Part shown: positions 17,975-27,570 of the stretch, one piece after another
Position numbering within the stretch: the first letter of the stretch is position 1
Layout: each line of letters starts with the position of its first letter
DNA from: Nitrosomonas communis
Lineage (GTDB): Bacteria > Pseudomonadota > Gammaproteobacteria > Burkholderiales > Nitrosomonadaceae
Length of the DNA: 64,000 nucleotides
Direction: 5' to 3'
Assembly (NCBI RefSeq): GCF_001007935.1
Contig: NZ_CP011451.1
Coordinates: 2,790,001 to 2,854,000 of the forward strand
The notes under the pieces: generated by a model
The model's input: only the letters and a program-made list of their open reading frames with translations
Told to the model about the DNA's origin: nothing
Database searches by the model: none
Position numbers and translations under genes: made by a program

Positions 17975-19645
17975 ATGCTTAAGTATCTTATCAATCAATC
18001 CAAACTATTGCTGTTAAGTGCCTCGTTTGCTAGTATCGTGCATGGCATTTGCAGTGTACTGCTGCTTGCTCAAATCAGTGAAGCACTTACTTCGACAGCA
18101 TCTGATCAGGATGAAATGGCACTCATTTTTGCAGTAACGGCACTCTGTGTCATGCTGAGTTATATGGTGGCAGCAATTCTCTTTGAACGTCTAGGGCAAC
18201 GCGCACACTCCGAACTACGCAGTTTTATCGCGCAAAGAGTGATTGCTGCCGATTACCGGCAGCTCGAGCAACTCGGCGCTGCACGAGTACAATCTGCCCT
18301 TTCCGAACACTGCACACGAGTGGCTGAATTCTTTGTCAGTTTTCCGGTCATTCTTACCAACGCCGTAGTGGTCGCTGGTTGCCTGGTTTACATGGCGTTT
18401 TTATCATGGCAGGTATTCCTGCTCGCCCTCGCTGTGATTGGGTTCGGTTCACTAGGCTATCACCTCGCCCATTTACGTGCTATTAAACACCTTGATATTG
18501 CCGCCCAGGAACAAGATAACTTATTTGCCTATTTTCGTTCACTTACTGACGGCGCCAAGGAATTGCGCCTCAATCGCGATAAACGCACTGCTTTTTATGA
18601 TGATGTGCTTAAACGCTCTATCGAAAAGGTACGTAAGGAGCGAACATTTGGTATGTCTGTTTTTGTAGCCTCAGCAAGCTGGGGTAATTTCCTGATTTAC
18701 GCATTTATTGGTCTGGTGTTATTTTTGCTGGTAGGCGATGTACCTGATCGGACATTGATCATGACGGGCTACGCCCTGGTGTTCGTTTATATGGTAGGAC
18801 CGCTCGAAGCATTACTGTTGAATATTCCACGGGCTAACCTTGCTCAGGTATCAGCCAATCATATTGAGGAAATTACGCATTCCATGTTCTCTTCTGAATC
18901 CCAGACAGACAAAACCGATCTGCCGCCTCTGCAATCTATTGCATTACAGAGGGTGTTGCACCGTTACTATCATGAGCAAAAGGATGAAATGTTTACGCTC
19001 GGACCAATTGATTTACAGTTCTGTCCGGGTGAAATCACTTTTCTGATCGGAGGCAATGGCAGTGGTAAAACGACCTTGGCAAAATTGCTGGTGGGACTCT
19101 ATCCACCAGAAGAAGGTAGCATCAGCCTTAATGGCAAAGCTATCGATGATACAAACCGTGATTACTACCGACAGTTCTTTACCACTATTTTTTCCGACTT
19201 TCACCTTTTTGAGCGGCTGCTTGAAACGGATCATGGCAACGATTTGGATCAAAGGGGAAATCAGCTATTAGCTAAACTTCATCTGCAAAATAAAGTAAAA
19301 GTCCAGGATGGCGCCTTTACCACGCTCACCTTGTCGCAAGGACAACGTAAACGTCTCGCGTTAGTGATCGCTTATCTGGAAAACAGACCCTTCCTGGTAT
19401 TCGATGAATGGGCAGCCGATCAGGATCCAGCATTTAAGGAAATCTTTTATTATGAATTGCTTCCAGAATTGCGCGCGATGGGTAAAGCCATCCTGGTTAT
19501 TTCACATGACGACCGCTACTTCCATTTAGCCGATCGTGTGCTACGCATGGAAAATGGCCGTTTGATCTTTGATCATCGAAAAGCAACCAATACCCAAGCT
19601 GAAATAACCACACCCTCTGTGGTGACTGCCAATAGTGTCACTTAA
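17975..19645 (+). CDS. pvdE-like: cyclic peptide/siderophore ABC exporter, PvdE/SyrD family (fused membrane and ATPase domains)
   Basis: A 556-residue half-transporter. About six membrane helices fill residues 5-285, then an ATPase domain has Walker A GGNGSGKTTLAKLL (about 362-375), signature LSQGQRKRLAL (about 450) and Walker B FLVFDEWAADQDP (about 470-482). FDEWAADQDP is the hallmark of the PvdE/SyrD group. PvdE moves the acylated pyoverdine precursor from the cytoplasm to the periplasm, and the same step is inferred here. It is divergent from the acyltransferase operon and followed after 14 bp by the PepSY gene, so the two are probably co-transcribed from the candidate ECF promoter. Confidence 0.9.
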   Translation: MLKYLINQSKLLLLSASFASIVHGICSVLLLAQISEALTSTASDQDEMALIFAVTALCVMLSYMVAAILFERLGQRAHSELRSFIAQRVIAADYRQLEQLGAARVQSALSEHCTRVAEFFVSFPVILTNAVVVAGCLVYMAFLSWQVFLLALAVIGFGSLGYHLAHLRAIKHLDIAAQEQDNLFAYFRSLTDGAKELRLNRDKRTAFYDDVLKRSIEKVRKERTFGMSVFVASASWGNFLIYAFIGLVLFLLVGDVPDRTLIMTGYALVFVYMVGPLEALLLNIPRANLAQVSANHIEEITHSMFSSESQTDKTDLPPLQSIALQRVLHRYYHEQKDEMFTLGPIDLQFCPGEITFLIGGNGSGKTTLAKLLVGLYPPEEGSISLNGKAIDDTNRDYYRQFFTTIFSDFHLFERLLETDHGNDLDQRGNQLLAKLHLQNKVKVQDGAFTTLTLSQGQRKRLALVIAYLENRPFLVFDEWAADQDPAFKEIFYYELLPELRAMGKAILVISHDDRYFHLADRVLRMENGRLIFDHRKATNTQAEITTPSVVTANSVT

Positions 19646-19659
19646 CATCATGAAAAAAC

Positions 19660-20928
19660 ATGAAAAAATTTGTTGAATCCACGATAACTGCTGATATCAC
19701 GCAGCAGGAAAAACAGCCCAGCAAATCCAGAGCAAGTCGCCAACTACTCACACTATTGCACCGCTGGGCGGGTCTCTTTCTGGCATCCTTCCTATTCATT
19801 TCAGGATTGACTGGCGCTATTATCTCTTGGGATCATGAGCTGGATGAGTGGCTTAACCCTCAATTATTCGAACGACAAAGTCAGGGAAATCCGCTTCCAC
19901 CCTTGACGCTCGCTAACCAATTCGAAGCATCTCATCCCAAAATTCTGATTACCTGGCTACCGTTGTCCCTGGAACCCGATCAGAACCTTGGGTTAAGTGT
20001 AAACTCTCGCCTTAATCCTGATACTGGCAAAGCATATGAGCTGGATTTCAATCAAGTGGCACTTGATCCCGTAAGTGGCGAAGTACGCGGTACCCGCATG
20101 TGGGGTGAAGTCTCACTCAGCCGGGAAAATTTCTTGCCCTTCCTGTATAAATTACACTATAGCATGCATATCCCGGATGCTTTTGGACTGGAATTAGGCA
20201 TATTGTTTATGGGCATACTGGCGATGGTATGGTCAATCGATTGCTTCATTGCACTCTGGATCTCGTTTCCCCATTTTCAGGCATGGCGCAAATCATTTGC
20301 TTTCCGCTGGCAGCAAGGCGGTTACAAACTGAATTTCGATGTGCATCGCTCAGGTGGGGTGTGGTTATGGGCTTGTTTATTGATACTTGCCGTAACCGCT
20401 ATTTCTATGAACCTTAAACAGGAAATCATGCGCCCTCTGGTCTCTGTCTTTTCCACCCTCACCCCAGATCCGTTTGCGCACCGTACCCCCAGGCCACATG
20501 ATGAGCCGATCGAACCTTCGATCACACGGCATGAAATCATTCAACTCGCCACGACAGAAGCGCAAAGAAGAAATTGGAACATTCCGCCAGGTGGCATGTT
20601 TTATGAACCAGAGTATGGCATTTATGGTGTAACATTTCATGAGCCAGGTCAAGATCACGCAAACTTTGCTCTCGGTAATCCTTGGCTTTATTTTGATGGC
20701 CAGGACGGATCCTTTCTCGGTGACAATATCCCGGGGGCAGGCAGTATGGGCGACCTATTCTTGCAAGCCCAGTTTCCCTTGCATTCCGGTCGCATCCTTG
20801 GCTTGCCTGGACGTATCCTGGTTTCCTTGCTAGGAATAGCAGTCGCAATAGTGTCCGTAACAGGAGTGATTATTTGGCAGAGGAAACGTTGTGCGCGTGC
20901 GAGAATCATTAGAAATTACTGTAAATAG
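19660..20928 (+). CDS. PepSY-associated membrane protein, candidate siderophore-iron reductase
   Basis: A 422-residue inner-membrane protein of the PepSY_TM family. Helices are visible at about 30-53 (WAGLFLASFLFISGLTGAII, preceded by LHRW), 180-208, 232-250 and 385-405. Periplasmic PepSY-like loops lie between them, with conserved LHYSMHIP and FDVHRSGGVWLW carrying possible haem-ligand histidines. Family members FoxB, FpvG and PiuB act in reductive release of iron from ferric siderophores. The ATG at 19660 is preceded by another ATG at 19650 that runs into a stop. It follows the exporter gene by 14 bp. Reductase function is inferred from family and context. Confidence 0.82.
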   Translation: MKKFVESTITADITQQEKQPSKSRASRQLLTLLHRWAGLFLASFLFISGLTGAIISWDHELDEWLNPQLFERQSQGNPLPPLTLANQFEASHPKILITWLPLSLEPDQNLGLSVNSRLNPDTGKAYELDFNQVALDPVSGEVRGTRMWGEVSLSRENFLPFLYKLHYSMHIPDAFGLELGILFMGILAMVWSIDCFIALWISFPHFQAWRKSFAFRWQQGGYKLNFDVHRSGGVWLWACLLILAVTAISMNLKQEIMRPLVSVFSTLTPDPFAHRTPRPHDEPIEPSITRHEIIQLATTEAQRRNWNIPPGGMFYEPEYGIYGVTFHEPGQDHANFALGNPWLYFDGQDGSFLGDNIPGAGSMGDLFLQAQFPLHSGRILGLPGRILVSLLGIAVAIVSVTGVIIWQRKRCARARIIRNYCK

Positions 20929-20939
20929 TCTTTATTTAT

Positions 20940-20958
20940 TAACGTGAGTTCGACATAA
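20940..20958. repeat. solo copy of the MITE/IS end sequence
   Basis: TAACGTGAGTTCGACATAA is the same as the left end of the short element at 22834-23005. No inverted partner was seen before 21538, so this is probably the remnant end of a deleted insertion, 11 bp after the PepSY stop codon. Confidence 0.55.
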
Positions 20959-21426
20959 GAATCATCACATAACAGCTGGATAGTTTGAGGAAGCTTGATA
21001 TACGGATGTGTGCATGTCTAAAGACCAGCATCAATTCATCTCGCATCATTACATGATGGAAAGACAAACCAATCATAGGTGATTTTAAATGTTGTGCTGC
21101 ACTGGCTTATTGTCTCCAAAAATGTCCGCCAAATTATGGAGCATGAGCTAAGCTATAAAACTATTTTAGAGCACCAGCGAGTAGCTTAAGCTTTCCAGGT
21201 AACGCAAGAAATCGTCTGATCGCACGCAAATAGTAGTGAGTGTTGAATAAAAATTATATTTTTTATGCCATGCCTCACAAAGAATACAATCTGGGGCTTT
21301 TTAGATGCATGGTTTCATTGCATTTATACAAAGATAAAGTTAGGTAACTTGAAGATAAAAAAATGAGGATGCCGAACTGGCACTCGCTATAGGCCTCAAG
21401 GATAAAGAATGTACAGTAACTTAAGA

Positions 21427-21460
21427 ATAACCTGGTGAGGCCAATAGCTCACCAGGTTAT
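21427..21460. terminator. perfect 13-bp hairpin, likely bidirectional terminator
   Basis: The arms ATAACCTGGTGAG (21427-21439) and CTCACCAGGTTAT (21448-21460) pair perfectly around an 8-base loop. The hairpin lies about 80 bp past the multicopper oxidase stop and 500 bp past the PepSY stop, between converging genes. Neither side has a long T-run, so termination efficiency is uncertain. Confidence 0.5.
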
Positions 21461-21538
21461 ATACGAGCATAATAAAGTTAACACAAATTTTTCGACCCGA
21501 TTTGCAAAATCTTTACTATTTTCTGGTGGCCGTCATTT

Positions 21539-22603
21539 TTATTCGACCGTAAAAGTCGTTGACATGCCAGCACTGATGTGATCATTGACATGGCAATGAT
21601 ACATCCACTCGCCCTTGACATCTGGCTGCATATCCAGCGTTTTGGTAGCTGCTGGCAACACTTCAGTTACATCCAGGCGGTTACCATTATGCAATAAAGT
21701 GGCGCCATGCCAATGCGGCGTATGAAGATCGACCTCGCTCCCCATGCTTATGATATACCAGCGTACCCGTTCTCCAGTGCGCATCACATAACCTTTATTA
21801 TTGCCATAAAGCAATCCATTGATTCCATGCTTCAGATTACTTTCCTCAAATTCTTCGCTTTTCGGGTCACAAGAACCAGTGCAAGTGGAAAGATTAATAT
21901 CTTTATATAAGCTGGCGTTCTCATCAAATACCGTAAAAAGAGAAATAAATTCACGATCTACATCCAGTGGTTTCTCTTTATGGCTTGAGATAATGATCGG
22001 GCCAATTAGCCCGGCGTTGGTATCGGCAGGTTCATTGACGTGACCATGGTAAACCCATGCGATGGAAGAAGGATCATTTGGACCAGGACCGGCACGCTCT
22101 GGAACCTCCCAAATATAAGTGTGCTCCCCTCCCGGTTCCACGATCCCACCAGATTTATGCTTATCATCTGCTGAATGGGCAGCGCCTTCGTGTGACTTGG
22201 AATAACGCACGCCATGTGGATGGATACTTGCCGGAAAACGGGTATTGTTTTTAAAATGAACCGTAATTCTGTCTCCCACGGCTGCCCGAATGACAGGCCC
22301 AAGTATACCAAGATGCTCCTCCTCAGCGACGCGCGGTTTTACCGCACCAAACCCGGCGGTATATTCCCGATAGACCGACTTTAAATATCGCCGGCCAATT
22401 CCTTGCTCGACGAATACACGCTCTTCCGCAGTAAATTCATTGCCTGTCATCGAATTAACAGGAAATGAAGGTGCATAATCCCACACTACTTCATCCGCTG
22501 CTATCCAATAAACTCGGTTTCCACCGTTAGCCCAAACAGGATTGCTGATAAATATAGTCAGCATCAAAACTGAAACAAGTGAAATAATTTTATTTTGCAA
22601 CAT
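21539..22603 (-). CDS. two-domain multicopper oxidase, ceruloplasmin-like sequence, candidate ferroxidase
   Basis: A 354-residue secreted protein with a signal peptide (about 1-25). Copper-ligand motifs are all present: HPHG (about residue 128), YHGHV (about 187), HTPHWHG (about 295) and YHCHVNDHISAGM (about 333-345), the last holding type 1 and type 3 ligands. About 350 residues with these four motifs fits two-domain oxidases, which trimerise. The stretch HPHGVRYSKSHEGA and the phrase AGLIGPIII resemble ceruloplasmin/hephaestin more than plant-type laccases. A strong AAGGAGGG ribosome site precedes the ATG. A Fur-box-like site about 100 bp upstream suggests iron control and supports ferroxidase activity. 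Laccase or Mn(II) oxidase activity remains possible. Confidence 0.85.
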   Translation of the reverse strand: MLQNKIISLVSVLMLTIFISNPVWANGGNRVYWIAADEVVWDYAPSFPVNSMTGNEFTAEERVFVEQGIGRRYLKSVYREYTAGFGAVKPRVAEEEHLGILGPVIRAAVGDRITVHFKNNTRFPASIHPHGVRYSKSHEGAAHSADDKHKSGGIVEPGGEHTYIWEVPERAGPGPNDPSSIAWVYHGHVNEPADTNAGLIGPIIISSHKEKPLDVDREFISLFTVFDENASLYKDINLSTCTGSCDPKSEEFEESNLKHGINGLLYGNNKGYVMRTGERVRWYIISMGSEVDLHTPHWHGATLLHNGNRLDVTEVLPAATKTLDMQPDVKGEWMYHCHVNDHISAGMSTTFTVE

Positions 22604-22704
22604 CGAATAATCCCTCCTTAAATAGAGAATCTAATGATTAAAGCAATGTATTATTTGTTGAATTGATGCATTTCATTCTTTGAAGAGCAACAGAAATAGC
22701 GATT

Positions 22705-22723
22705 GTTAATGATAATGAATATT
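22705..22723. promoter_or_regulatory. Fur-box-like operator upstream of the multicopper oxidase
   Basis: GTTAATGATAATGAATATT matches 15 of 19 positions of the classical Fur consensus, read as hexamers GTTAAT, GATAAT and reverse-half AATATT. It lies 102 bp upstream of the ATG. The family of sites is AT-rich, so chance similarity cannot be excluded. Confidence 0.55.
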
Positions 22724-22833
22724 ATTTAGCTTTACAAATTAAATTAGTAGTAATGCGATTTCTGTATAACTGTATTTCTAGAGCTCTTTTGTGTATGTGT
22801 GGCTCATAAAATGAAACACTTAAAAATACCGAG

Positions 22834-23005
22834 TAACGTGAGTTCGACATAAAGAGCATGCCACTACAACAGGAAGAGTTTGAGGATGTCTGATATTTGG
22901 GAAGGTTTCTTCTCATGAATAATGGTGAAACTCTTTTCCAAAATCCATTTATCATAGGGAATTCAGACCCCTTTTGCTGCTTTTCTTATCCCGAACTCAC
23001 GTTAA
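22834..23005. mobile_element. 172-bp MITE-like element with imperfect terminal inverted repeats
   Basis: The left end reads TAACGTGAGTTCGACATAA (22834-22852). The right end, reverse-complemented, reads TTAACGTGAGTTCGGGATAA (22986-23005). The two share TAACGTGAGTTCG plus ATAA with a 2-base difference between. The interior has no transposase, so this is a non-autonomous or internally deleted element. It ends 6 bp past the jetD stop codon, at the boundary of the Wadjet operon. A related end is at 20940. Confidence 0.6.
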
Positions 23006-23011
23006 CTAAAA

Positions 23012-24187
23012 TTACCTGAGCGCAGCCAGCGCTGCTTTCACCCAATCAAAGCCGATGCGTTCCTGTTCCAGCCGCAAATTCTTGCGCAAGCGGTTATCGC
23101 GTAAATCATCGTACAGCGCTTTCTCTTCCGGTGTCAGACGCGACAATTCCCGGCCCGTGGGTTGAGTCTCTATCCCCCACTGTGCTTCGAATGCCAGTAA
23201 GGTGGCGCGGTCCATTAGAAACGAAGCAACATGCTGGAACTGACTGCGCAGTTGATCAAGCATAGCAAAGCCATGGGTATCAATATCCCCCCAATAGTAA
23301 ATACGACAATTCTCTAACTATGTTTTCTTGCGCAACATTTCGAAGCCGTAGCCTGCACCGAAGATAATCAAGCTGTGTTCGATATTGGGGAAAGCCAAAA
23401 AATTGATCTCATTTTCAGTGATGAAGACGCGCGACAATTTTGGATTGAGCCGGGCAAAACTGTCGGTATCCAGCGAAATATCTCGTTCACCTACCTCGGG
23501 TAACAAAGCATGGGTTCGATCCAGAACACGGAAGCGAATACACAGCGGTTTATCCAAAAAGCCGTAACGCTGTGCAAATTGGTTGGTGCCAGAAGCAATG
23601 GGATCAATTGCTTCGGCTGGCAGCACGAGGTCGAGCAATTCGCCGAGCACGCCACGATGGTGCTCGATAAATTTGCTGTGTACTCCTGGGATATCGACTT
23701 GCCTGAGATAAACGCCAGGACGCGGATGGACTTTGAGCCAGGCAACAATGGCCAGCAAGCGCTGCCATTTATCGACCAACTCCAGCGCACGCTGCGGCTT
23801 TTTAGCGAGCCAATCCAGCAATTCTGGCTGTTGTTGGCGTGTCATCATAACCAGGTCAGTGAAATGGGCAGCTTCGCGTTGCTTGCTGATCAGGCTCAAG
23901 GCATCCCCGACTGTGTCGATCCAGACCTCATGGGGGAGCGTGTTAGTGCCGAATAGCCGGTGCTTGAATTCGCGCATTTCCAGTCGGCAGCGCGGCATCT
24001 TCCTGAGTGCTTCGATCCAGACGCGCACCTCGCTAAAGTATTCTACTATTTCCGTTGAGGTGGGGCGCTTGAGAGATAAACGCCGCGGGAATAAGGGTGC
24101 ACCCGTGACAAGACTGGCCAAAATCTCTCCGCGCTCCCATAGCTTATGTAGTTGCGCGCGTAGATCAGCTGGCGTGGTCCAGTTCAT
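23012..24187 (-). pseudogene. jetD: jetD (Wadjet nuclease subunit) interrupted by one in-frame TAG
   Basis: The full frame would encode about 391 residues, the usual JetD length, and reads in one frame from 24187 to 23012 except for a TAG at 23318-23320. The first 289 codons give the DUF3322 part (MNWTTPADLRAQLHKLWERG) and the start of the Toprim-like DUF2220 domain with FITENEINFLAFP. Directly after the TAG the same frame continues LENCRIYYWGDIDTHGFAMLDQLR, which holds the metal-binding WGDIDTHG motif. The stop therefore splits the nuclease site. The context suggests TGG (Trp) changed to TAG. JetD cleaves plasmid DNA extruded by JetABC. Its start overlaps the jetC stop (ATGA). It may be dead, or rescued if the host suppresses amber codons. 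Confidence 0.88.
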
Positions 24188-27100
24188 CCCGTCATCCTTG
24201 CCTTTTCTTGTTGGTATGCTTCGATCGAGAGATTGCGCAATTTGGAGGTACGGCCATCTTCGTTATGAACAAAACCAACACTGGAGACGAAAGGCTCGAT
24301 GATGTGGATTTTTTGCAAGGGAGTGACGATGAGCAGTTGCAAATTAAGCTGGGCAAACAAGCGCAAGCCATATTGCGCTGACTCGTCCGAACCTCGCCCG
24401 AACGCCTCGTCGATCACGACAAAGCGAAATGAGCGCGAGCGCACTGCTCCCCATTCCAGACCAAACTGATAAGCCAAGCTCGCGGCCAAAATGGTATAAG
24501 CCAGTTTCTCTTTTTGACCGCCAGATTTGCCGCCCGAATCAGAGTAATGTTCATGTTCACTGTCGTCCTCGCGCCAGCGCTCGCTGGCAGCAAATAGAAA
24601 CCAGTTGCGCACATCGGTAACCTTGGCTGTCCAGCGCCGGTCCTGCTCGGCTAATCCTTGTCGGCCACGAAAGCGTTCGATGATGTGTCGAACTTGCAAA
24701 AATTTAGCTTCGGAATATTGACTATCATCAGATCCGGTCAAAGCCCCTTCGGTGCAAGCGCGCAACTCGTTTTGAAAATCGCGGATATCGGCATCCAGCG
24801 TTGACTGGGCTTCCAGGATGATGTAGCGGCCTGGGTTGTAGTCGATGTCGGTCAGTGATTCATTTATGTAGGCAATCCTCTCCTTGATCGTTTCCCGTTC
24901 GCGCACCAATTGCGAGTGAAAATTCGCTACTTCCCGTATCGTGTTCTCGTTAAGTAATTCCTTGAAGCGCGCCTCAAATCGTGGCAGATCGTCGCTTTGG
25001 AGATGATGCAACATATTACGGTATTCGAAAGCCGCTTCAATACTGGCATCGATCTCTGCAGTCTCCAGCTTGAATTCTTCTTTATAGGAAGTCATTGCCT
25101 TGATGATCCGCTCTGCCAGCGAACTGAGCGTGCTGGATTTGCTATCGATCTGCTTTTGCAGCCAGTCGCGCATGTCACGTTCACGTGAATCGCAGGACTC
25201 GATCGTGAGCGGCTGCTCACCCAGCGCCTGGCTGCGCATCGTGTCAAGCAGCTCGAAGTAGGCAGCGTGAGTAGCCTGCGCCGAATCATCCACGAGCGCT
25301 TGTGTCTGCGCACGCAAAACCTCGGTATCGCTTTTTTTCTGCTCGATTTTGGAGCGCTTGTCCTTGTGCACCTCGAGCTGGCTTTCTGTTTTCTGCAAGG
25401 CTGCCACGGCTTGATTTAGCCGTTCAGTCAATTGTTTAAGCACATCGGAAGTCAATTCCAGCTTTAACTTTTCATCCTGTAACTTTGCGAGTTCCACGGC
25501 AACCAATTGCCAGTCGAGTTCACCAAAATCAGTATATTCATCCAATTTCGACAACGCGGTCAGCCGTGCCTTGAGTATGCTCTGCTCAGCCTGGATTTTG
25601 CTGATGAGGCTAGCCAATTCGCCAAGCTGCCTCTCCAGCTTTTTTGCTTTGGTTTCGAGTACAGCGATCTTGGCCGCATTGCTCCAGCCCAGTACATAGC
25701 GGCTGCGGTCATTGAGCCGATGGCGATCGTCTTTTTCATGGCGCTCGCCGGGCGCTTTAATCTGTCCCGTACGCGTGATGGCACGCGTCTCGCGCCGAAA
25801 CTGCTCTTGTGTGGTGCAGCAGGCAAGGTCAAAACGGTGGGACACCTCCCGTTCAAGCCAATCATAGAAAGGCGAGTCAGGTTTGATCACCAGCTTGCGT
25901 GCGAGCGAATCCCGGTGCAAATCTGGAGGTTTGTTGCGAGCACTTGCTCGTACCCGGAAATAAACCAGGCGTCCCTGTAAATGGGTATTATCCACCCAAT
26001 TTACCACAGCAGGATAATGCTCATCCGGCACCAGCAACGACAAACCAAAGTTGCGCAACAACCGCTCTACTGCGCCTTCCCAGTCGCGCTCATCATCACG
26101 TATTTGCAGTAACTCGCCAGCAAAGGGCATCTTCTCCTCAGGCAAATCCAGCGCCTGGCAAAGGGCAGTACGCAGGGTGATTTGTTCGGCCGGGACATTG
26201 CTGCGCCTTGCTTTTAAGCTGATGATTTCGGCAGTCAGAGCATCATGTTCCTGCTTGCTTTGGCGCAAGCTGACGCCATACTCGGTCAAATCATTTTGCA
26301 GCTGGACATCGCGTGTTTGTGCTGTTTCCGCCAGCGCCGCCAAGCGTTGTCGTTGAGCAAGAAAATCGACCTCATTCTCAGCAGGCATATCATCAATCGT
26401 ACGCACCAGTTCGGCATAACGCTGCGCTTTGCGCTCCCGCAGCTGGCGTTCCTGCTCTTTTTGATGGATCTCAAGGGCCAACCGTTCCAGGCGCTCGCCG
26501 CCGTTATCAGCAATGCTGCGGTTGAGTTCATCCACTTCTGCGCGCTGAGTATCACGACGTGCTTCACTACGTTTGACCAGGGCATCCTGATTCATCCATT
26601 CAATGGCTAAGGCTGCAAGTCGGTTTTCCAACAAGTCGAGCTTAAGGCTGGCAAAATAGGGTTTAAGCGCCTCGCGACAGGCACGGCGTTCTTCAATCTG
26701 TGCACGCAATGCGGCATGCTGTTCACAGTTGGCGATCAGTGGGGTGAGCAATTCCACTTGGCGTTTCGCTTTCAGCACAGCTTCATGGGCGCGACTGAGG
26801 TCATCGAAGTGAGAAAGTAGCGCCGTGATGCGTGGCGCAACGTCGAAAGGTTCCAGCATGTGGTTGCGGACGAAATCGGTCAGATTACCTATCGATTTCA
26901 TCGATACTGTTTGATGAAACAGCTCTAGCGCCTGTTCGTTTTCGATGCCAAAGCGGCGGCGAAACCAAGCGCCGTAGGGTGGAAAGCTTTCAAATAGTTC
27001 GACATCCCGGTTCTCGTTTCCAGCGCGCAGTTTTTTGCGCAACTGCGCAATATCGGAGCCAAACTGGGAAAAATCGGTGATGATCGATAAGGCATGTTCC

Positions 27101-27570
27101 GCGCAGACATAAAAGCGTGCAGGTTGCCCTTGCCCATCCTTCATCCAAAATACTTGCGCCAGCGTGATCGTCTGGTCGTAGCCCACATTATGAAATACCC
27201 CCAGAATCACTGAATAGTTGCTGGCATCGCGTAGTGCCACCGGTTTGGCACTCACCCCCATCTCACTGCGCTCGGATTTGTAATGCCCAAGTACATAGGA
27301 ACGCAATGTGCGCTCCTTGTTGTCAGCACCGGCTGCCTTGTTGTAAGCGATGCGATGCGCAGGAACCAGCAGGGTCGTGATTGCGTCGACCAGGGTGGAT
27401 TTGCCCGAACCGATATCGCCAGTCAGCAGACTGTTTTTGCCATTGAGTTGCAAGTTCCACACGCGACTATCGAAGGTCCCCCAGTTGAATACTTCCAGAC
27501 GCTGCAAACGGAAGCCCGATAGAGTATCATCGGCCACAAAATCAAATTCCAGGGGTTGTCGTTCAGCCAT
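24184..27570 (-). CDS. jetC: JetC, SMC/MukB-like ATPase of the Wadjet system
   Basis: About 1128 residues from the ATG at 27568-27570 (MAERQPLEF), which has GGAG 9 bases upstream; a longer frame to 27597 uses TTG. The N-terminal Walker A is LTGDIGSGKSTLVDAI. A long coiled coil with a central hinge-like part follows. C-terminal signature SGGKSGGQKEKLAY and Walker B FVVIDEAFGRGSDES complete the ATP site. This is the SMC-like motor that, with JetA and JetB, extrudes DNA loops and senses small circular plasmids. It overlaps jetB by 8 bp and jetD by 3 bp. No damage is seen in this gene. Confidence 0.93.
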   Translation of the reverse strand: MAERQPLEFDFVADDTLSGFRLQRLEVFNWGTFDSRVWNLQLNGKNSLLTGDIGSGKSTLVDAITTLLVPAHRIAYNKAAGADNKERTLRSYVLGHYKSERSEMGVSAKPVALRDASNYSVILGVFHNVGYDQTITLAQVFWMKDGQGQPARFYVCAEHALSIITDFSQFGSDIAQLRKKLRAGNENRDVELFESFPPYGAWFRRRFGIENEQALELFHQTVSMKSIGNLTDFVRNHMLEPFDVAPRITALLSHFDDLSRAHEAVLKAKRQVELLTPLIANCEQHAALRAQIEERRACREALKPYFASLKLDLLENRLAALAIEWMNQDALVKRSEARRDTQRAEVDELNRSIADNGGERLERLALEIHQKEQERQLRERKAQRYAELVRTIDDMPAENEVDFLAQRQRLAALAETAQTRDVQLQNDLTEYGVSLRQSKQEHDALTAEIISLKARRSNVPAEQITLRTALCQALDLPEEKMPFAGELLQIRDDERDWEGAVERLLRNFGLSLLVPDEHYPAVVNWVDNTHLQGRLVYFRVRASARNKPPDLHRDSLARKLVIKPDSPFYDWLEREVSHRFDLACCTTQEQFRRETRAITRTGQIKAPGERHEKDDRHRLNDRSRYVLGWSNAAKIAVLETKAKKLERQLGELASLISKIQAEQSILKARLTALSKLDEYTDFGELDWQLVAVELAKLQDEKLKLELTSDVLKQLTERLNQAVAALQKTESQLEVHKDKRSKIEQKKSDTEVLRAQTQALVDDSAQATHAAYFELLDTMRSQALGEQPLTIESCDSRERDMRDWLQKQIDSKSSTLSSLAERIIKAMTSYKEEFKLETAEIDASIEAAFEYRNMLHHLQSDDLPRFEARFKELLNENTIREVANFHSQLVRERETIKERIAYINESLTDIDYNPGRYIILEAQSTLDADIRDFQNELRACTEGALTGSDDSQYSEAKFLQVRHIIERFRGRQGLAEQDRRWTAKVTDVRNWFLFAASERWREDDSEHEHYSDSGGKSGGQKEKLAYTILAASLAYQFGLEWGAVRSRSFRFVVIDEAFGRGSDESAQYGLRLFAQLNLQLLIVTPLQKIHIIEPFVSSVGFVHNEDGRTSKLRNLSIEAYQQEKARMTG

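Larger units (their letters stand above)
20929..21538. other. 610-bp gap between convergent PepSY and multicopper oxidase genes
   Basis: AT-rich non-coding DNA between two genes that point toward each other. It holds a lone copy of the TAACGTGAGTTCGACATAA end sequence (20940-20958) also seen at the MITE, and a strong hairpin at 21427-21460. I found no open frame worth calling and no RNA gene. Confidence 0.6.

Noticed and set aside
22722..22955. 77-codon minus-strand frame across the MITE
   Set aside because: Spans the element end and flanking DNA and resembles no transposase.
23733..24302. 189-codon open frame on the plus strand opposite jetD/jetC
   Set aside because: Antisense shadow of well-supported jet genes; the sequence shows no protein-like motif.
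25507..25980. 157-codon open frame opposite jetC
   Set aside because: Antisense shadow of the JetC ATPase.
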